This document shows, piece by piece, positions 26,293 through 34,659 of a DNA stretch of 64,000 nt. A model generated the notes under the pieces. The model had not been told where the DNA came from. It did not search any database and saw only the letters and a program-made list of their open reading frames with translations. The translations under genes were made by a program, and so were the position numbers. The number at the start of each line of letters is the position of its first letter. Position 1 is the first letter of the stretch. Source of the stretch: Nocardioides marmoriginsengisoli (GTDB taxonomy: Bacteria; Actinomycetota; Actinomycetes; Propionibacteriales; Nocardioidaceae); assembly GCF_003725695.1 (NCBI RefSeq), contig NZ_RJSE01000005.1:285096-349095 (forward strand), given 5' to 3'.

Positions 26293-27090
26293 GTGCTGAT
26301 CCTGCTGCCACCGTCCGAAGGAAAAGCTGCGCCACGCCGCGGCAAGCCGCTGGCCCTGGATGCCCTCGACTTCGCTGGGCTGGCCGGCGCGCGCACTGCC
26401 GTCCTCGAAGCCCTGGTGGACCTCTGCGCCACCGATCCCGCCAAGGCTGCCGAGGTGCTCGGACTGGGCCCGACGCAGGCCGCTCACGTAGACGCGAACG
26501 CCGCTCTGCTGGGCGCCCCCGCCGCGCGTGCCGACCGCGTCTACACCGGAGTCCTGTACGACGCTCTCGGCCTGACCGAGCTCGAAGGACCGGCCAGGAC
26601 CCGGGCGACGCGCTGGCTGGCGATCATGTCCTCGGCGTTCGGGGTGGTCCGGCCCAACGACCCGATCCCGGCGTACCGGCTCTCCGGCGACACCAACCTC
26701 CCGGGCATCGGCATCGTCAGCTCCTTCTGGCGCGACCACCTCGACGCGGTGCTGACCCCCGCGGCCGGCAACGGCCTCGTGGTCGACCTGCGCTCCGGGA
26801 TGTACGCCGGCTTCTGGCGACCGCCGGCCGCGATCGGCCCCAAGGTCGCGACGATGCGGGTCCTCCACGAGGTCGGGACCGAGCGCAAGGTGGTCAGCCA
26901 CTTCAACAAGGCCACCAAGGGCCGGATCGTCCGCGACCTGCTCCTCGACGGCAGCAAGCCGCGAACCCCGGCGGCGCTGGCCGAGCACCTCGGCGGGCTC
27001 GGCTGGCACGTCGAGCTCGGTCAGCCCAAGCTCGATCGATCAGGAACAGGGGCCGGTCAGCAGCTCGACGTGATCGTGCGGGAGCTCTAG
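26293..27090 (+). CDS. yaaA: Peroxide stress protein YaaA (UPF0246)
   Basis: A 265-residue member of the YaaA/DUF328 family, which in E. coli limits intracellular unincorporated iron during peroxide stress. The family start LILLPPSEGKA is intact, followed by RVYTGVLYDALG, YRLSGDTNLPGIGIVSSFWR, VVDLRSGMY and the basic KVVSHFNKATKGRIVRDLL helix, which carries the DNA-contacting helix-hairpin-helix-like region. GTG start. Its TAG shares the sequence CTAG with the stop of the convergent phosphatase gene. Confidence 0.9.
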   Translation: MLILLPPSEGKAAPRRGKPLALDALDFAGLAGARTAVLEALVDLCATDPAKAAEVLGLGPTQAAHVDANAALLGAPAARADRVYTGVLYDALGLTELEGPARTRATRWLAIMSSAFGVVRPNDPIPAYRLSGDTNLPGIGIVSSFWRDHLDAVLTPAAGNGLVVDLRSGMYAGFWRPPAAIGPKVATMRVLHEVGTERKVVSHFNKATKGRIVRDLLLDGSKPRTPAALAEHLGGLGWHVELGQPKLDRSGTGAGQQLDVIVREL

Positions 27091-27803
27091 GTCACGAACG
27101 GTGCGTCGGTCGGACGGGCGTTGAAGAGCCGCAGGCTGGAGAGCAGCTCGTCTCCCCCGTATCCGCCGCGGTAGTACGAGATCACCGTGACCGAGGCGGG
27201 CGAGAGCTCCATCTTGTAGAGCGCGTCCAGCGGTGCACCCAGAGCATCCGCCACCAAGGTCTTGATCGGTGTCACGTGGCTGACCGCAACCACGGTCTGG
27301 CCGGTGTGCGCGGCGAGGATCCGGTCGCGGCCCTCGATCACCCGCGCGGCGACGGTCTGGAACGACTCGCCGCCGGTCGGGGCGTAGTCGAGGTTGCCGA
27401 GCCAGGACGCGAGGTCGTCCGGGTACTGCTCCTGGATCTGGGTGAAGGAGAGCCCGTCCCAGGCACCGAACTCCATCTCGGCGATGCCGGCCTCCTCGCG
27501 GACCGGCTTGCCGAGGAGCTCCCCGAGGATCTCGGCCGATTCGCGGGTGCGTCGTACCGGACTCGCGATGAGGGCGTCGATCGCCTCCGTGAGCGGCGTC
27601 AGCCAGTCCCCGGTCGCCCGGACCTGGTCACGGCCCTCGTCGTTCAGGCCCGGGTTCGATCCGCCCAGACCGCCGGAGAACAGCTTCCGGGTGGTGTGGT
27701 CGGTGACGCCGTGCCGCACCAGGATCAGGGTTGTCGGCGGCTCGGTCGGTGCCGACCAGCCCTGGGAGGGCTTCTCCGCTTCGACCTGGGTCTCCGCCGT
27801 CAC
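27087..27803 (-). CDS. Histidine phosphatase family protein
   Basis: A 238-residue phosphoglycerate-mutase-like phosphatase. The phosphohistidine motif is LILVRHGVTD near residue 30; further landmarks are SPVRRTRESAEIL, EMEFGAWDGLSF and VAVSHVTPIKTLV, the second catalytic His. In Mycobacterium the gene at this place (Rv2228c) is an RNase HI fused to this phosphatase; here only the phosphatase half is present, with a short N-terminal leader. The GTG overlaps the stop of the zinc-ribbon gene (GTGA). Substrate unknown; alpha-ribazole phosphate is the classical one for CobC relatives. Confidence 0.85.
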   Translation of the reverse strand: MTAETQVEAEKPSQGWSAPTEPPTTLILVRHGVTDHTTRKLFSGGLGGSNPGLNDEGRDQVRATGDWLTPLTEAIDALIASPVRRTRESAEILGELLGKPVREEAGIAEMEFGAWDGLSFTQIQEQYPDDLASWLGNLDYAPTGGESFQTVAARVIEGRDRILAAHTGQTVVAVSHVTPIKTLVADALGAPLDALYKMELSPASVTVISYYRGGYGGDELLSSLRLFNARPTDAPFVT

Positions 27804-28543
27804 AGTCCCGACTCGGGGGTGCGCACCAGGATCCGGTCGCACTCCTCGCAGCGGACCACGTCGTCGATCGGCTTCGCAGTGATCACGGCGAGGTCGGCGG
27901 CGTTGATGGTGATGTGGCAGCCCTCGCACTCCTTGCGGCGCAGGGCCGCCGCGCCGACTCCGCCCTTGGAGGCCCGCAGCTTCTCGTACAGCGCCATCAG
28001 GTCGGCCGGCATCCCGTCCGCCTCGGCCGAGCGCTGGTCGACGACCTTCGCCACGTCCGCGTCGAGGTCAGCGGCCTTCTGGGCGCGCGTCGCCTCCAGC
28101 TCCGTGGACTCGCGGTCGATCTTCTCCAGCGCCTCGGTGCGGTGCGCGAGCTCGGCCTGAGCCGCCTCGACCCGCTCCATCACGTCGAGCTCGACGTCCT
28201 CGAGGTCGGAGATCCGGCGCTGCAACGACTCCAGCTCCCCCAGCATGTGCTGGAGCGCCTTGGGGTCGGAGATCGAGCCCGCGTCGATCATGGCCTGGTC
28301 GCGCTCCCGGCGAGCCTTGACCTGCTCCACGTCGGCGTCCGCGCGCTTCTGCTCCTCGTCCAGGTCGGCCAGCTCGATCCGGGCGTCCCGGGCCGCGTCG
28401 TCGACGTCGGAGCGGCCGCGGACCAGCTCGGCCAGCGCCACTGCCTCCGGGATGGTGGCGAGCTGGTGACGCAGCGCGTCCAGACGGGAGTCGAGCTCTT
28501 GGACGTCGAGCAGCTTCAGCTGGACGTTCGGATCGGCTTTCAG
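27800..28543 (-). CDS. Coiled-coil protein with C4 zinc ribbon, probable CTG start
   Basis: A 247-residue protein: two long coiled-coil helices (about residues 5-170) and a C-terminal ribbon with ECEGCHI and VRCEECDRI. It is the counterpart of Mycobacterium Rv2229c and of the CT398-type family, function unknown. Homologues begin with MKA and then a Leu-rich helix; here that N-terminus (KADPNVQLKLLDVQ) is encoded directly behind a CTG at 28543-28541 with GAGGAG 7 nt upstream. No ATG, GTG or TTG exists in frame between the preceding stop and a GTG 34 codons later, so CTG is the best start. Lies between Nif3 and the phosphatase in one operon. Confidence 0.8.
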   Translation of the reverse strand: MKADPNVQLKLLDVQELDSRLDALRHQLATIPEAVALAELVRGRSDVDDAARDARIELADLDEEQKRADADVEQVKARRERDQAMIDAGSISDPKALQHMLGELESLQRRISDLEDVELDVMERVEAAQAELAHRTEALEKIDRESTELEATRAQKAADLDADVAKVVDQRSAEADGMPADLMALYEKLRASKGGVGAAALRRKECEGCHITINAADLAVITAKPIDDVVRCEECDRILVRTPESGL

Positions 28544-28561
28544 CGGAGTGCTCCTCGGCAG

Positions 28562-29680
28562 TCAGACCCGGAAGGTCCAGGGATCTGTGTTGATCGTGCT
28601 CACGTGCACGGCCACCGTATCGTCCAACGCCTCCACCAGACGATCCCGGAGGGTCGGCAGCCACAGCGACTCGGCAGCCCAGTGCGCGACGTCGACCAGC
28701 GCGGGACCGCCCCCTTCGCGCGACTCCGACGCCGGATGGTGCCGCAGGTCCGAGGTGACGTAGACGTCGGCACCGGCCGCCCGTGCTCGATCGAGCAGGA
28801 AGTCGCCGGAGCCCCCGCAGAGCGCCACGGTGCGGATCTCGTGCTCCGGGTCGCCAGCGATGCGGAGGCCCTGCGCGGTGGCCGGGAAGACACCGGCCGC
28901 GAGGTCGGCGAAGGCACGGAGCGTGGTCGGCGCCGGGAGCTCGCCGATCCGGCCCGAGCCGCGGGTCGGGTCGGGCAGGGCGGCGAGCGCTACGACGTCG
29001 TACGCAGGCTCCTCGTAGGGGTGCGCCTCGACCAGGGCGCTGACCACCGCCGTACGACGGGACCGGTCGGCGACGACCTCTACCCGGATCTCGTCGACGA
29101 CCTCGAGGTCACCGACCGTCCCGATCGTCGGGTTCGCGCCGGCCAGCGGTCGGAACCGGCCCTCGCCAGGCGTGCTGAAGCTGGCCGAGTCGTAGTCCCC
29201 GATCGCGCCGGCACCCGCGTCAGTCATCGCCGTGCGGACCCGGTCGGCGTCGGCGACCGGCACGAACACGGAGATCTTGTCGCGCGGCTCGAGGGAGTCC
29301 GGGTCGAGCGGTCGGACGTCAGTCAGGCCGAGCGCCAGCGCGATCGACTCGCTGACCCCGCCGGCTGGCGAGTCCGCGTTGGTGTGCGCGGTCAGCAGCC
29401 CGCAGCCGGCACCGAGCAGCTGGTGCACGATCCGGCCCTTGGGCGTGCTCGCGGCGACCGAGGTCACGCCCTTGAGGTACAGCGGGTGGTGCACGATCAC
29501 CAGGTCCGCGTCCAGAGCGACCGCTTCGTCGGCAACGGCCTGCACCGGGTCGACGGCCAGCAGCACCCGGCGTACGTCGGCATCCGGGTCTCCGCAGACC
29601 AGCCCGACCGCGTCCCAGTCGTCCGCGCGGTGCGGCGGGTACCAGGCCTCGACCTGGGAGATCACGTCGGCGAGTCGCAT
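28562..29680 (-). CDS. Nif3-like dinuclear metal-centre protein
   Basis: A 372-residue Nif3/YqfO family protein, a hexameric ring with a dinuclear metal centre; its cellular role is unsettled. Metal-binding blocks are VIVHHPLYLKGV (two His), TAHTNADSPAGGV, and the C-terminal DVYVTSDLRHHPASES and VDVAHWAAES. The central insertion (about residues 130-235) is the PII-like domain found in long family members. ATG 29680 chosen over an upstream in-frame GTG because it gives the family N-terminus MRLADVISQVEAWYPP. First gene of the Nif3 / zinc-ribbon / phosphatase operon. Confidence 0.9.
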   Translation of the reverse strand: MRLADVISQVEAWYPPHRADDWDAVGLVCGDPDADVRRVLLAVDPVQAVADEAVALDADLVIVHHPLYLKGVTSVAASTPKGRIVHQLLGAGCGLLTAHTNADSPAGGVSESIALALGLTDVRPLDPDSLEPRDKISVFVPVADADRVRTAMTDAGAGAIGDYDSASFSTPGEGRFRPLAGANPTIGTVGDLEVVDEIRVEVVADRSRRTAVVSALVEAHPYEEPAYDVVALAALPDPTRGSGRIGELPAPTTLRAFADLAAGVFPATAQGLRIAGDPEHEIRTVALCGGSGDFLLDRARAAGADVYVTSDLRHHPASESREGGGPALVDVAHWAAESLWLPTLRDRLVEALDDTVAVHVSTINTDPWTFRV

Positions 29681-29726
29681 AGGCCGCAGGGTATCGGCAA
29701 GAATCGCTCCCGGAGAGGGAGGCACC

Positions 29727-30593
29727 ATGACTGACTCGGCGGACTGGTGGGATCACCGGCCAGTGTTCTCGGCCACCGACAAGGGCGGCCGGATCACCGG
29801 GCTCGCCCCGGGGCAACGGCCCGGCACCACGAGCGCGGTGCTCTGGATCTCGGCCGGGCTCTGCTTCGCAGCCTGGGGTGCAGCGGCCTTCCTCGGGTCC
29901 TCGGCGCTCTGCTCGGGCACGTCGATGCCCGCGTCCCGGTGCTCGGTCGGGGTCGACGGCGGCTGGTTGATCGCACTGGTCGGGGTCACCGCCTTCGCGG
30001 CGCAGTGGGTGACGACCGACCTGGCCGACCGGGCCCGGGTACGCCTCGGGCAGTCACGCGCAGCCTCGCTGCTCTGGTCGACGGTCCTCCTCATCGGCGG
30101 CGCCGCAGGCGGGTTCGTCGCCGTGGCCCGCCAGCTGGGCCCCGACCCGGCCGAGGTGCTCCGACGGACCTTCGACTTCCAGATCGGCACCGAGTCGGTG
30201 TTCATCACCGGCGTTGTGGCGATCGCCGCCTTGCTCTGGGGCCTGGTCACCGCGGCCCGCTTGCCCGCGGGGCTGCGCTATGCGCGGGCGCGCCAAGCCG
30301 ACATCGAGCGGCTGCGCCGGGACGGAAGCCGGTACGTCGGAAGGCTCCGGCTCGGCGAGATCATCTACTGGCTCGGCAGCAACCCGGAGCTGCACGTCAC
30401 CGTCGACTACGACTCCCCCGGCGGCGCTCGCGAGGCGAGGGCCCGGATGCGGACCTCGCCGGACCGGGTCCCTGCCGACGGCAGCGCCGTGCTCGTCTTC
30501 ACCGACCACGCCGGCACCGTTCACCTGGAGCTCGACCCCTCGGCGGAGACCGTCTTCGCCCCCGAGGACCGCTACACCGCCACCGACGGCTAG
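29727..30593 (+). CDS. Membrane protein, similar in plan to the 23881-24759 product
   Basis: A 288-residue protein with four hydrophobic spans (AVLWISAGLCFAAWGAAAFLG, WLIALVGVTAFAAQWV, LLWSTVLLIGGAAGGFVAVA, VFITGVVAIAALLWGLV) and a soluble C-terminal domain (YVGRLRLGEIIYWLGSNPEL, VTVDYDSPGGAREARARM, VLVFTDHAGTVHLELDP). The order and the final beta-rich domain parallel the DUF3592-like protein at 23881. ATG with a strong gagggagg site. Its stop shares CTAG with the acyl-CoA ligase stop. Confidence 0.65.
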   Translation: MTDSADWWDHRPVFSATDKGGRITGLAPGQRPGTTSAVLWISAGLCFAAWGAAAFLGSSALCSGTSMPASRCSVGVDGGWLIALVGVTAFAAQWVTTDLADRARVRLGQSRAASLLWSTVLLIGGAAGGFVAVARQLGPDPAEVLRRTFDFQIGTESVFITGVVAIAALLWGLVTAARLPAGLRYARARQADIERLRRDGSRYVGRLRLGEIIYWLGSNPELHVTVDYDSPGGAREARARMRTSPDRVPADGSAVLVFTDHAGTVHLELDPSAETVFAPEDRYTATDG

Positions 30594-32116
30594 TTGACCT
30601 GGCGGTCGCGTCCTTCCCAGTACGGCGCCCGCAGCTTGAACTTCTGGAGCTTGCCGGTGGCGGTGCGGGCCAGGACGTCGCGAAACTCGACCGAGGTCGG
30701 GGCTTTGTAGCCGGCGACCTTGGTCTTGCAGTAGGCGATCAGCTCGGCCTCGGTCAGGGCAGATCCCTCGGCCCTCACCACGAGCGCCTTGATGGTCTCG
30801 CCCCACTTGGCGTCCGGGACTCCGATGACCGCGACCTCGGCGACCTCGGGGTGGGAGAAGATCACGTCCTCGACCTCGATCGAGGAGACGTTCTCCCCTC
30901 CGGTGATGATCACGTCCTTCTTGCGGTCCTGGATGGTCAGGTAGCCGTCCTCGCCGATCACGCCGCCGTCGCCGGTGTGGAACCAGCCCCCGGCCAGCGC
31001 GGTCGCGGACTCCTCGGGCTGCTCCCAGTAGCCCTCCAGGACCACGTTCGAGCGGGCCAGCACCTCGCCCTCCGGGTCGACCTCCAAGGTCACCCCGATC
31101 GCCGGGTTGCCGGCGCGGACCAGCTTGCCGGCACGCTCCTCGGCCGACAGGTCGTCCCACTCCGCCCGGGTCCGGTTGATCGTCAGCAGCGGCGAGGTCT
31201 CGGTCAGCCCGTAGATCTGGATGAACTCCCACCCGAGCTCTTCTTGGACCCGCACGATCGTCTTGGTCGGCGGCGGTGCCCCGGCCACGATGATCCGGAC
31301 CGTGTCCCGCCCGGGGATCGGCCCCTCCCAGGTCGTGGCGGCGTCCAGGACCGCGTTCACGACGGCAGGCGCCGCGCACATCACCGTCACCCCGTGCTTC
31401 TCGATCCGGCGCAGGATCTCGGCGCCGTCGACCTTGCGGAGGATCACGTGCGGGACGCCGAGCCCGGTCATCGCGAACGGCATCCCCCAGCCGTTGGCGT
31501 GGAACTGCGGCAACGTGTGCAGGTACACGTCGCGGTCACTCACCCCGGCGTGGAGCGCGAACGTGAGCGCGTTGGTCCAGATATTGCGATGAGTGATCTG
31601 CACGCCCTTGGGGCGCGCCGTCGTACCCGAGGTGTAGTTAATCGTCGCGGTCGCGTTCTCGTCGTGCTCCCACGCCCGCGGCTCGCCATCCAGGTAGAGG
31701 TCCTCGTCCTGCCCGATCACGAACTTGAACTCGCACTCCACCCCGGCCAGCGCATCGACCAGCTCCGGATCGACGTAGAGGACCCGGGCTCCGGAGTGCT
31801 CGACGATGTAGGCGACCTCCTCGGCCGAGAGCCGGAAGTTCACCGGCACCAGCACCCGCCCGTAATTGCAGACCCCGAAGAACGCGCTGAGCAGCCGGGC
31901 GCTGTTGTGCGAGACGAACGCCACCCGGTCCCCCGCCTCCAGCCCCAGCGCATCATGCTTCGCCGCCATCTGCCGCGCCCGCACCCCGAGCTCCGCATAC
32001 GTCAAATCCCCCAGCGAGGCAGCCGGCTGATCGGGCTCGTCGTACACCCCGATCCGCTCGCGGTAGACCGCCAGCGCACGGTCGAGGAAGTCAGCAGAGC
32101 TGAAGGGGACGATCAC
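30590..32116 (-). CDS. AMP-forming acyl-CoA synthetase
   Basis: A 508-residue ANL-superfamily adenylate-forming ligase that activates a carboxylic acid to its acyl-CoA. Motifs in order: P-loop YTSGTTARPKG (about residue 168), FHANGWGMPF, A5-like QIYGLTETSP, FHTGDGG with the ribose-binding Asp, hinge DRKKDVIITGGENVSS, and the C-terminal catalytic Lys in TATGKLQKFKLR. FHANGW is typical of medium/long-chain or aromatic acyl ligases; the exact acid cannot be read from sequence. GTG start; single gene, convergent with the membrane-protein gene. Confidence 0.9.
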   Translation of the reverse strand: MIVPFSSADFLDRALAVYRERIGVYDEPDQPAASLGDLTYAELGVRARQMAAKHDALGLEAGDRVAFVSHNSARLLSAFFGVCNYGRVLVPVNFRLSAEEVAYIVEHSGARVLYVDPELVDALAGVECEFKFVIGQDEDLYLDGEPRAWEHDENATATINYTSGTTARPKGVQITHRNIWTNALTFALHAGVSDRDVYLHTLPQFHANGWGMPFAMTGLGVPHVILRKVDGAEILRRIEKHGVTVMCAAPAVVNAVLDAATTWEGPIPGRDTVRIIVAGAPPPTKTIVRVQEELGWEFIQIYGLTETSPLLTINRTRAEWDDLSAEERAGKLVRAGNPAIGVTLEVDPEGEVLARSNVVLEGYWEQPEESATALAGGWFHTGDGGVIGEDGYLTIQDRKKDVIITGGENVSSIEVEDVIFSHPEVAEVAVIGVPDAKWGETIKALVVRAEGSALTEAELIAYCKTKVAGYKAPTSVEFRDVLARTATGKLQKFKLRAPYWEGRDRQVN

Positions 32117-32257
32117 GAGTGGCCTCCGTCACAGAGTGGATGACGCCAATCTAGCGAGGCTAGGTTGCAGTTGCGTAGCGCCTACCGCCGGCTCAAGCGC
32201 CGGAATCAAGAGCGTCGGTCCGGGAACCGGATCCGGATCTGGGCCGTCCTACGAGTC

Positions 32258-33289
32258 GTGGCCGCCAACCCTTCCGACCCGCGAGTCTCCGACCTGTCGC
32301 GTACCGCGACGCGTTGGCGTTGGGCGGCAGTCCCTGTGCTGGTCGCAGCCACCGTGCTCGCCGCGGTTCCGCTCGGAGTCCTGGCCCTCGGTCAGGACGA
32401 GCGGGCTGCGTCCCCAGCGGTCGACCGCCCGTCTCCTCCCGTCGAGGTGTCGCCTCCCGGCCCTGCGCTCGTCGAGCGCCTGTTCGGCTTCGCCGACGGC
32501 ACCGGCAGGTTCCCCGGCGACTCCGAGGTCCGGTTCTACAGCAACGGGTGGTTCTGGAACTCCCTCAGCGGCAGCCAGGCCGAGGACCGCGACCTCTACT
32601 CGTTGTGCTCGGGACTGGGCCCGGACCAGTGCGCCGCGTCGTACCTGCACGGGCTGAGGGCCGCTCGCGGGTACCAGGTGGTCACCCGCCTGCCCGATGC
32701 CTGCGGACCGTCGAACCGCCTCGTCGGTCCGCGGCGCGGCACCGGTGCCCGCACCGTGTTCGCGGTCTGGGCGGGGCCGGGGCCCTGCGGCGTCGCGTCC
32801 GCCATCCAGATCCGGTACGACGCCCCGGACCAGGTCCGAGCCGTCAACCAGATCGACTTCGTCGTCGACGACCCGCACGACGACCTCGCCGTCGCCGATC
32901 GCTTCATCGCCTTCGCCCGCGGCACCCGCGACGGCTTCCCGGTCGGCACTGCGCTGCGGCTCTACCAGGACGGGACCCCGGTGCGGACCCTCAGCGCGGT
33001 CGAAGCCAGGCAGCGAGCGTCGTACCGGGACTGCGGCGACGAACACTGTGCGTTCTCGGCCGTGCGGCGGATCCGGGGCGTCGCCGAGAAGCCGGCGCTG
33101 CGGCGGAGCCCGCGGGTGCCGGCGTGCCTGCTGCGGCGCTCCCCCGCGCTCCCCACGGCCGGGACCGGCGGCAGCAGGTCGCTGCTGGTCTCCGACGTCG
33201 ACGCGCCGTGCGCCTGGGGCGTCCGGCTCTGGCTCGACGATGCCGGCCGGATCGTCGCGATCGACCTGCTCCGGCCCGGAGCGGACTGA
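32258..33289 (+). CDS. Single-span membrane-anchored protein of unknown function
   Basis: About 343 residues from GTG 32258, or 374 from a TTG at 32165; neither has a convincing ribosome site. A membrane anchor near the N-terminus (WAAVPVLVAATVLAAVPLGVLAL) is followed by a Pro-rich linker and an extracytoplasmic domain with two similar halves, each with a segment like FADGTGRFPGDSEVRFYSNG / FARGTRDGFPVGTALRLYQDG. Each half also carries conserved cysteines (LCSGLGPDQC, CGDEHC). That internal duplication suggests tandem small beta domains. No family recognised. Confidence 0.6.
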   Translation: MAANPSDPRVSDLSRTATRWRWAAVPVLVAATVLAAVPLGVLALGQDERAASPAVDRPSPPVEVSPPGPALVERLFGFADGTGRFPGDSEVRFYSNGWFWNSLSGSQAEDRDLYSLCSGLGPDQCAASYLHGLRAARGYQVVTRLPDACGPSNRLVGPRRGTGARTVFAVWAGPGPCGVASAIQIRYDAPDQVRAVNQIDFVVDDPHDDLAVADRFIAFARGTRDGFPVGTALRLYQDGTPVRTLSAVEARQRASYRDCGDEHCAFSAVRRIRGVAEKPALRRSPRVPACLLRRSPALPTAGTGGSRSLLVSDVDAPCAWGVRLWLDDAGRIVAIDLLRPGAD

Positions 33290-33316
33290 GTGGGCGGGCT
33301 GAGTGGACGGACTAAG

Positions 33317-33388
33317 TGGGCGCGGAGGGGATCGAACCCCCGACATCTTCCTTGTAAGGGAAGCGCTCTACCGCTGAGCTACACGCCC
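33317..33388 (-). tRNA. tRNA-Val (anticodon TAC)
   Basis: A 72-nt cloverleaf on the minus strand: acceptor GGGCGTG pairs with CGCGCCC, D-arm AGCTCAGCGGTAGAGC, anticodon stem CTTCC/GGAAG around loop CTTACAA with anticodon TAC, and T-arm loop TTCGATC. CCA is not encoded. It reads valine GUA/GUG codons. Confidence 0.95.
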
Positions 33389-33452
33389 TGGAACCGGCTC
33401 AGACTAGAGGTCGCGATGCGCGTGCGCCAAAACCGCCGGGCGTAAAACAGGC

Positions 33453-33488
33453 TGCGACCGCTGACGTCTCGGGTCATCAGCGGTCGCA
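33453..33488 (-). terminator. Inverted repeat downstream of ahpE
   Basis: Perfect 12-bp arms TGCGACCGCTGA (33453-33464) and TCAGCGGTCGCA (33477-33488) around a 12-nt loop, about 76 nt beyond the ahpE stop and before tRNA-Val on the same strand. There is no long T tract; a factor-independent stop of the high-G+C type is likely. Confidence 0.6.
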
Positions 33489-33564
33489 ACACGACAATCT
33501 TGGCAGGTCTCCGGCTAGATGCAAGGGAAACCGGCGAACTGATCCTGCAAATAGTCCAAAAGGA

Positions 33565-34026
33565 CTAGATCGCGTCTCGCAGCGCGGCGGCTTGGACGTC
33601 GAGGTCGCGCGGGTCGCCCATCTCGTTGTGGACCGACCAGCGCACCGTCCCGTCCTTGCCGATCACGAACGACGAGCGCTGCGGGCAGCCCTGCTCGGTG
33701 TCGAACACCCCGTACGCGGAGGCGACCTCACCGTGCGGCCAGTAGTCGGCCAGCAGCGGGAAGAAGATCCCGTCGCGGTCGGCGAAGGCGCGCTGGCTGT
33801 AGATCGGGTCGCAGGAGATCGCGGCGATGGTGCTGTGCTCGGTCTCGAAGTCACCCAGCCGGTCCCGGAAGCCGGTCAGCTCACCGGTGCAGACGCCGCT
33901 GAAAGCGAACGGGTAGAAGACCAGCAGGACCGCCTTCTTCCCGGCGTACGACGACAACCGGAAGTCTGCGCCGTGCTGGTCGCGCAGCGTGAAGTCGGGG
34001 GCCGCTGCCCCCACCTGGATCGGCAT
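33565..34026 (-). CDS. ahpE: Peroxiredoxin, AhpE type
   Basis: A 153-residue thioredoxin-fold peroxidase that reduces hydroperoxides and peroxynitrite. The peroxidatic Cys46 sits in FYPFAFSGVCTGEL. Two further cysteines are present (AAISCDP and EQGCPQRSS); the latter could serve as a resolving residue, unlike the strict 1-Cys scheme of mycobacterial AhpE. It is encoded 3 nt behind the DUF3052 gene, and both lie divergent from aceE, exactly as in Mycobacterium Rv2238c-Rv2241. Confidence 0.9.
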   Translation of the reverse strand: MPIQVGAAAPDFTLRDQHGADFRLSSYAGKKAVLLVFYPFAFSGVCTGELTGFRDRLGDFETEHSTIAAISCDPIYSQRAFADRDGIFFPLLADYWPHGEVASAYGVFDTEQGCPQRSSFVIGKDGTVRWSVHNEMGDPRDLDVQAAALRDAI

Positions 34027-34029
34027 CGC

Positions 34030-34449
34030 TCAGCGAGTCTTGGGAGCGACGAGCTTCGTGGCCGACCAGTCGGCGCTGACCGGCACCGTGGTCGTGGTCG
34101 CAAGACCGGCAACCGGCGCGGCCTCGGCGACAGCGGAAGCGGCGACGGCGTTCGGACGGCCGACCTTCGGGGAGAGCAGCCAGACAGCACCGCCGCCGAC
34201 GAGGTCGGTCAGGGTGTCGACGAGCGCGTCGACCAGGTCGCCGTCGCCTTCGCGCCACCACAGGATGACGGCGTCGACGACATCGCCGTAGTCGCCGTCC
34301 ACCAAGTCGGCGTCGATCGCGTCCTCGATTGCCACGCGTACGGCGTCATCGACGTCTTCGTCCCAGCCAAGCTCCTGAACGACCATGCCGGCCTTCAGTC
34401 CCAGTCGGTCGGCCACCAGCTGGTCGGCGCCCCCTGCGGACGGGCTCAC
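34030..34449 (-). CDS. DUF3052 domain-containing protein
   Basis: A 139-residue acidic protein of the actinobacterial DUF3052 family (Rv2239c-like): LVADRLGLKAGMVVQELGWDEDVDD, an alternating helix rich in Asp, DAVILWWREGDGDLVDALVD, and VGGGAVWLLSPKVGRP. Function unknown; the conserved place between ahpE and aceE suggests a link with pyruvate dehydrogenase or redox control. GTG start. The last ~30 residues are low-complexity Ala/Val/Thr. Confidence 0.85.
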   Translation of the reverse strand: MSPSAGGADQLVADRLGLKAGMVVQELGWDEDVDDAVRVAIEDAIDADLVDGDYGDVVDAVILWWREGDGDLVDALVDTLTDLVGGGAVWLLSPKVGRPNAVAASAVAEAAPVAGLATTTTVPVSADWSATKLVAPKTR

Positions 34450-34659
34450 GTCGATGCCTCATTTCCGTACTTGTACGACCTCCTGGACGGAGGCGGATGC
34501 CCAAGTTCAGCGGACTCGGGTACCCGAAAGCAAGCCCGACGCGTCTCGGTACCGCCCTCTGGACGTCGTCCGGGGGTCGGCATCCGTACCTCGCACGGGT
34601 GTCACGCGCCTACCGATCAGTAGATTTCTTCGCTCGTTTGAACGTGCCAAGATGCAAGG

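Noticed and set aside
33565-34291. Plus-strand frames over ahpE and DUF3052
   Set aside because: They run antisense to two well-recognised proteins and have no family features.
34478-34492. CCTCC/GGAGG hairpin upstream of aceE as a regulatory switch
   Set aside because: Five-base arms far from either start codon; not convincing against the background.
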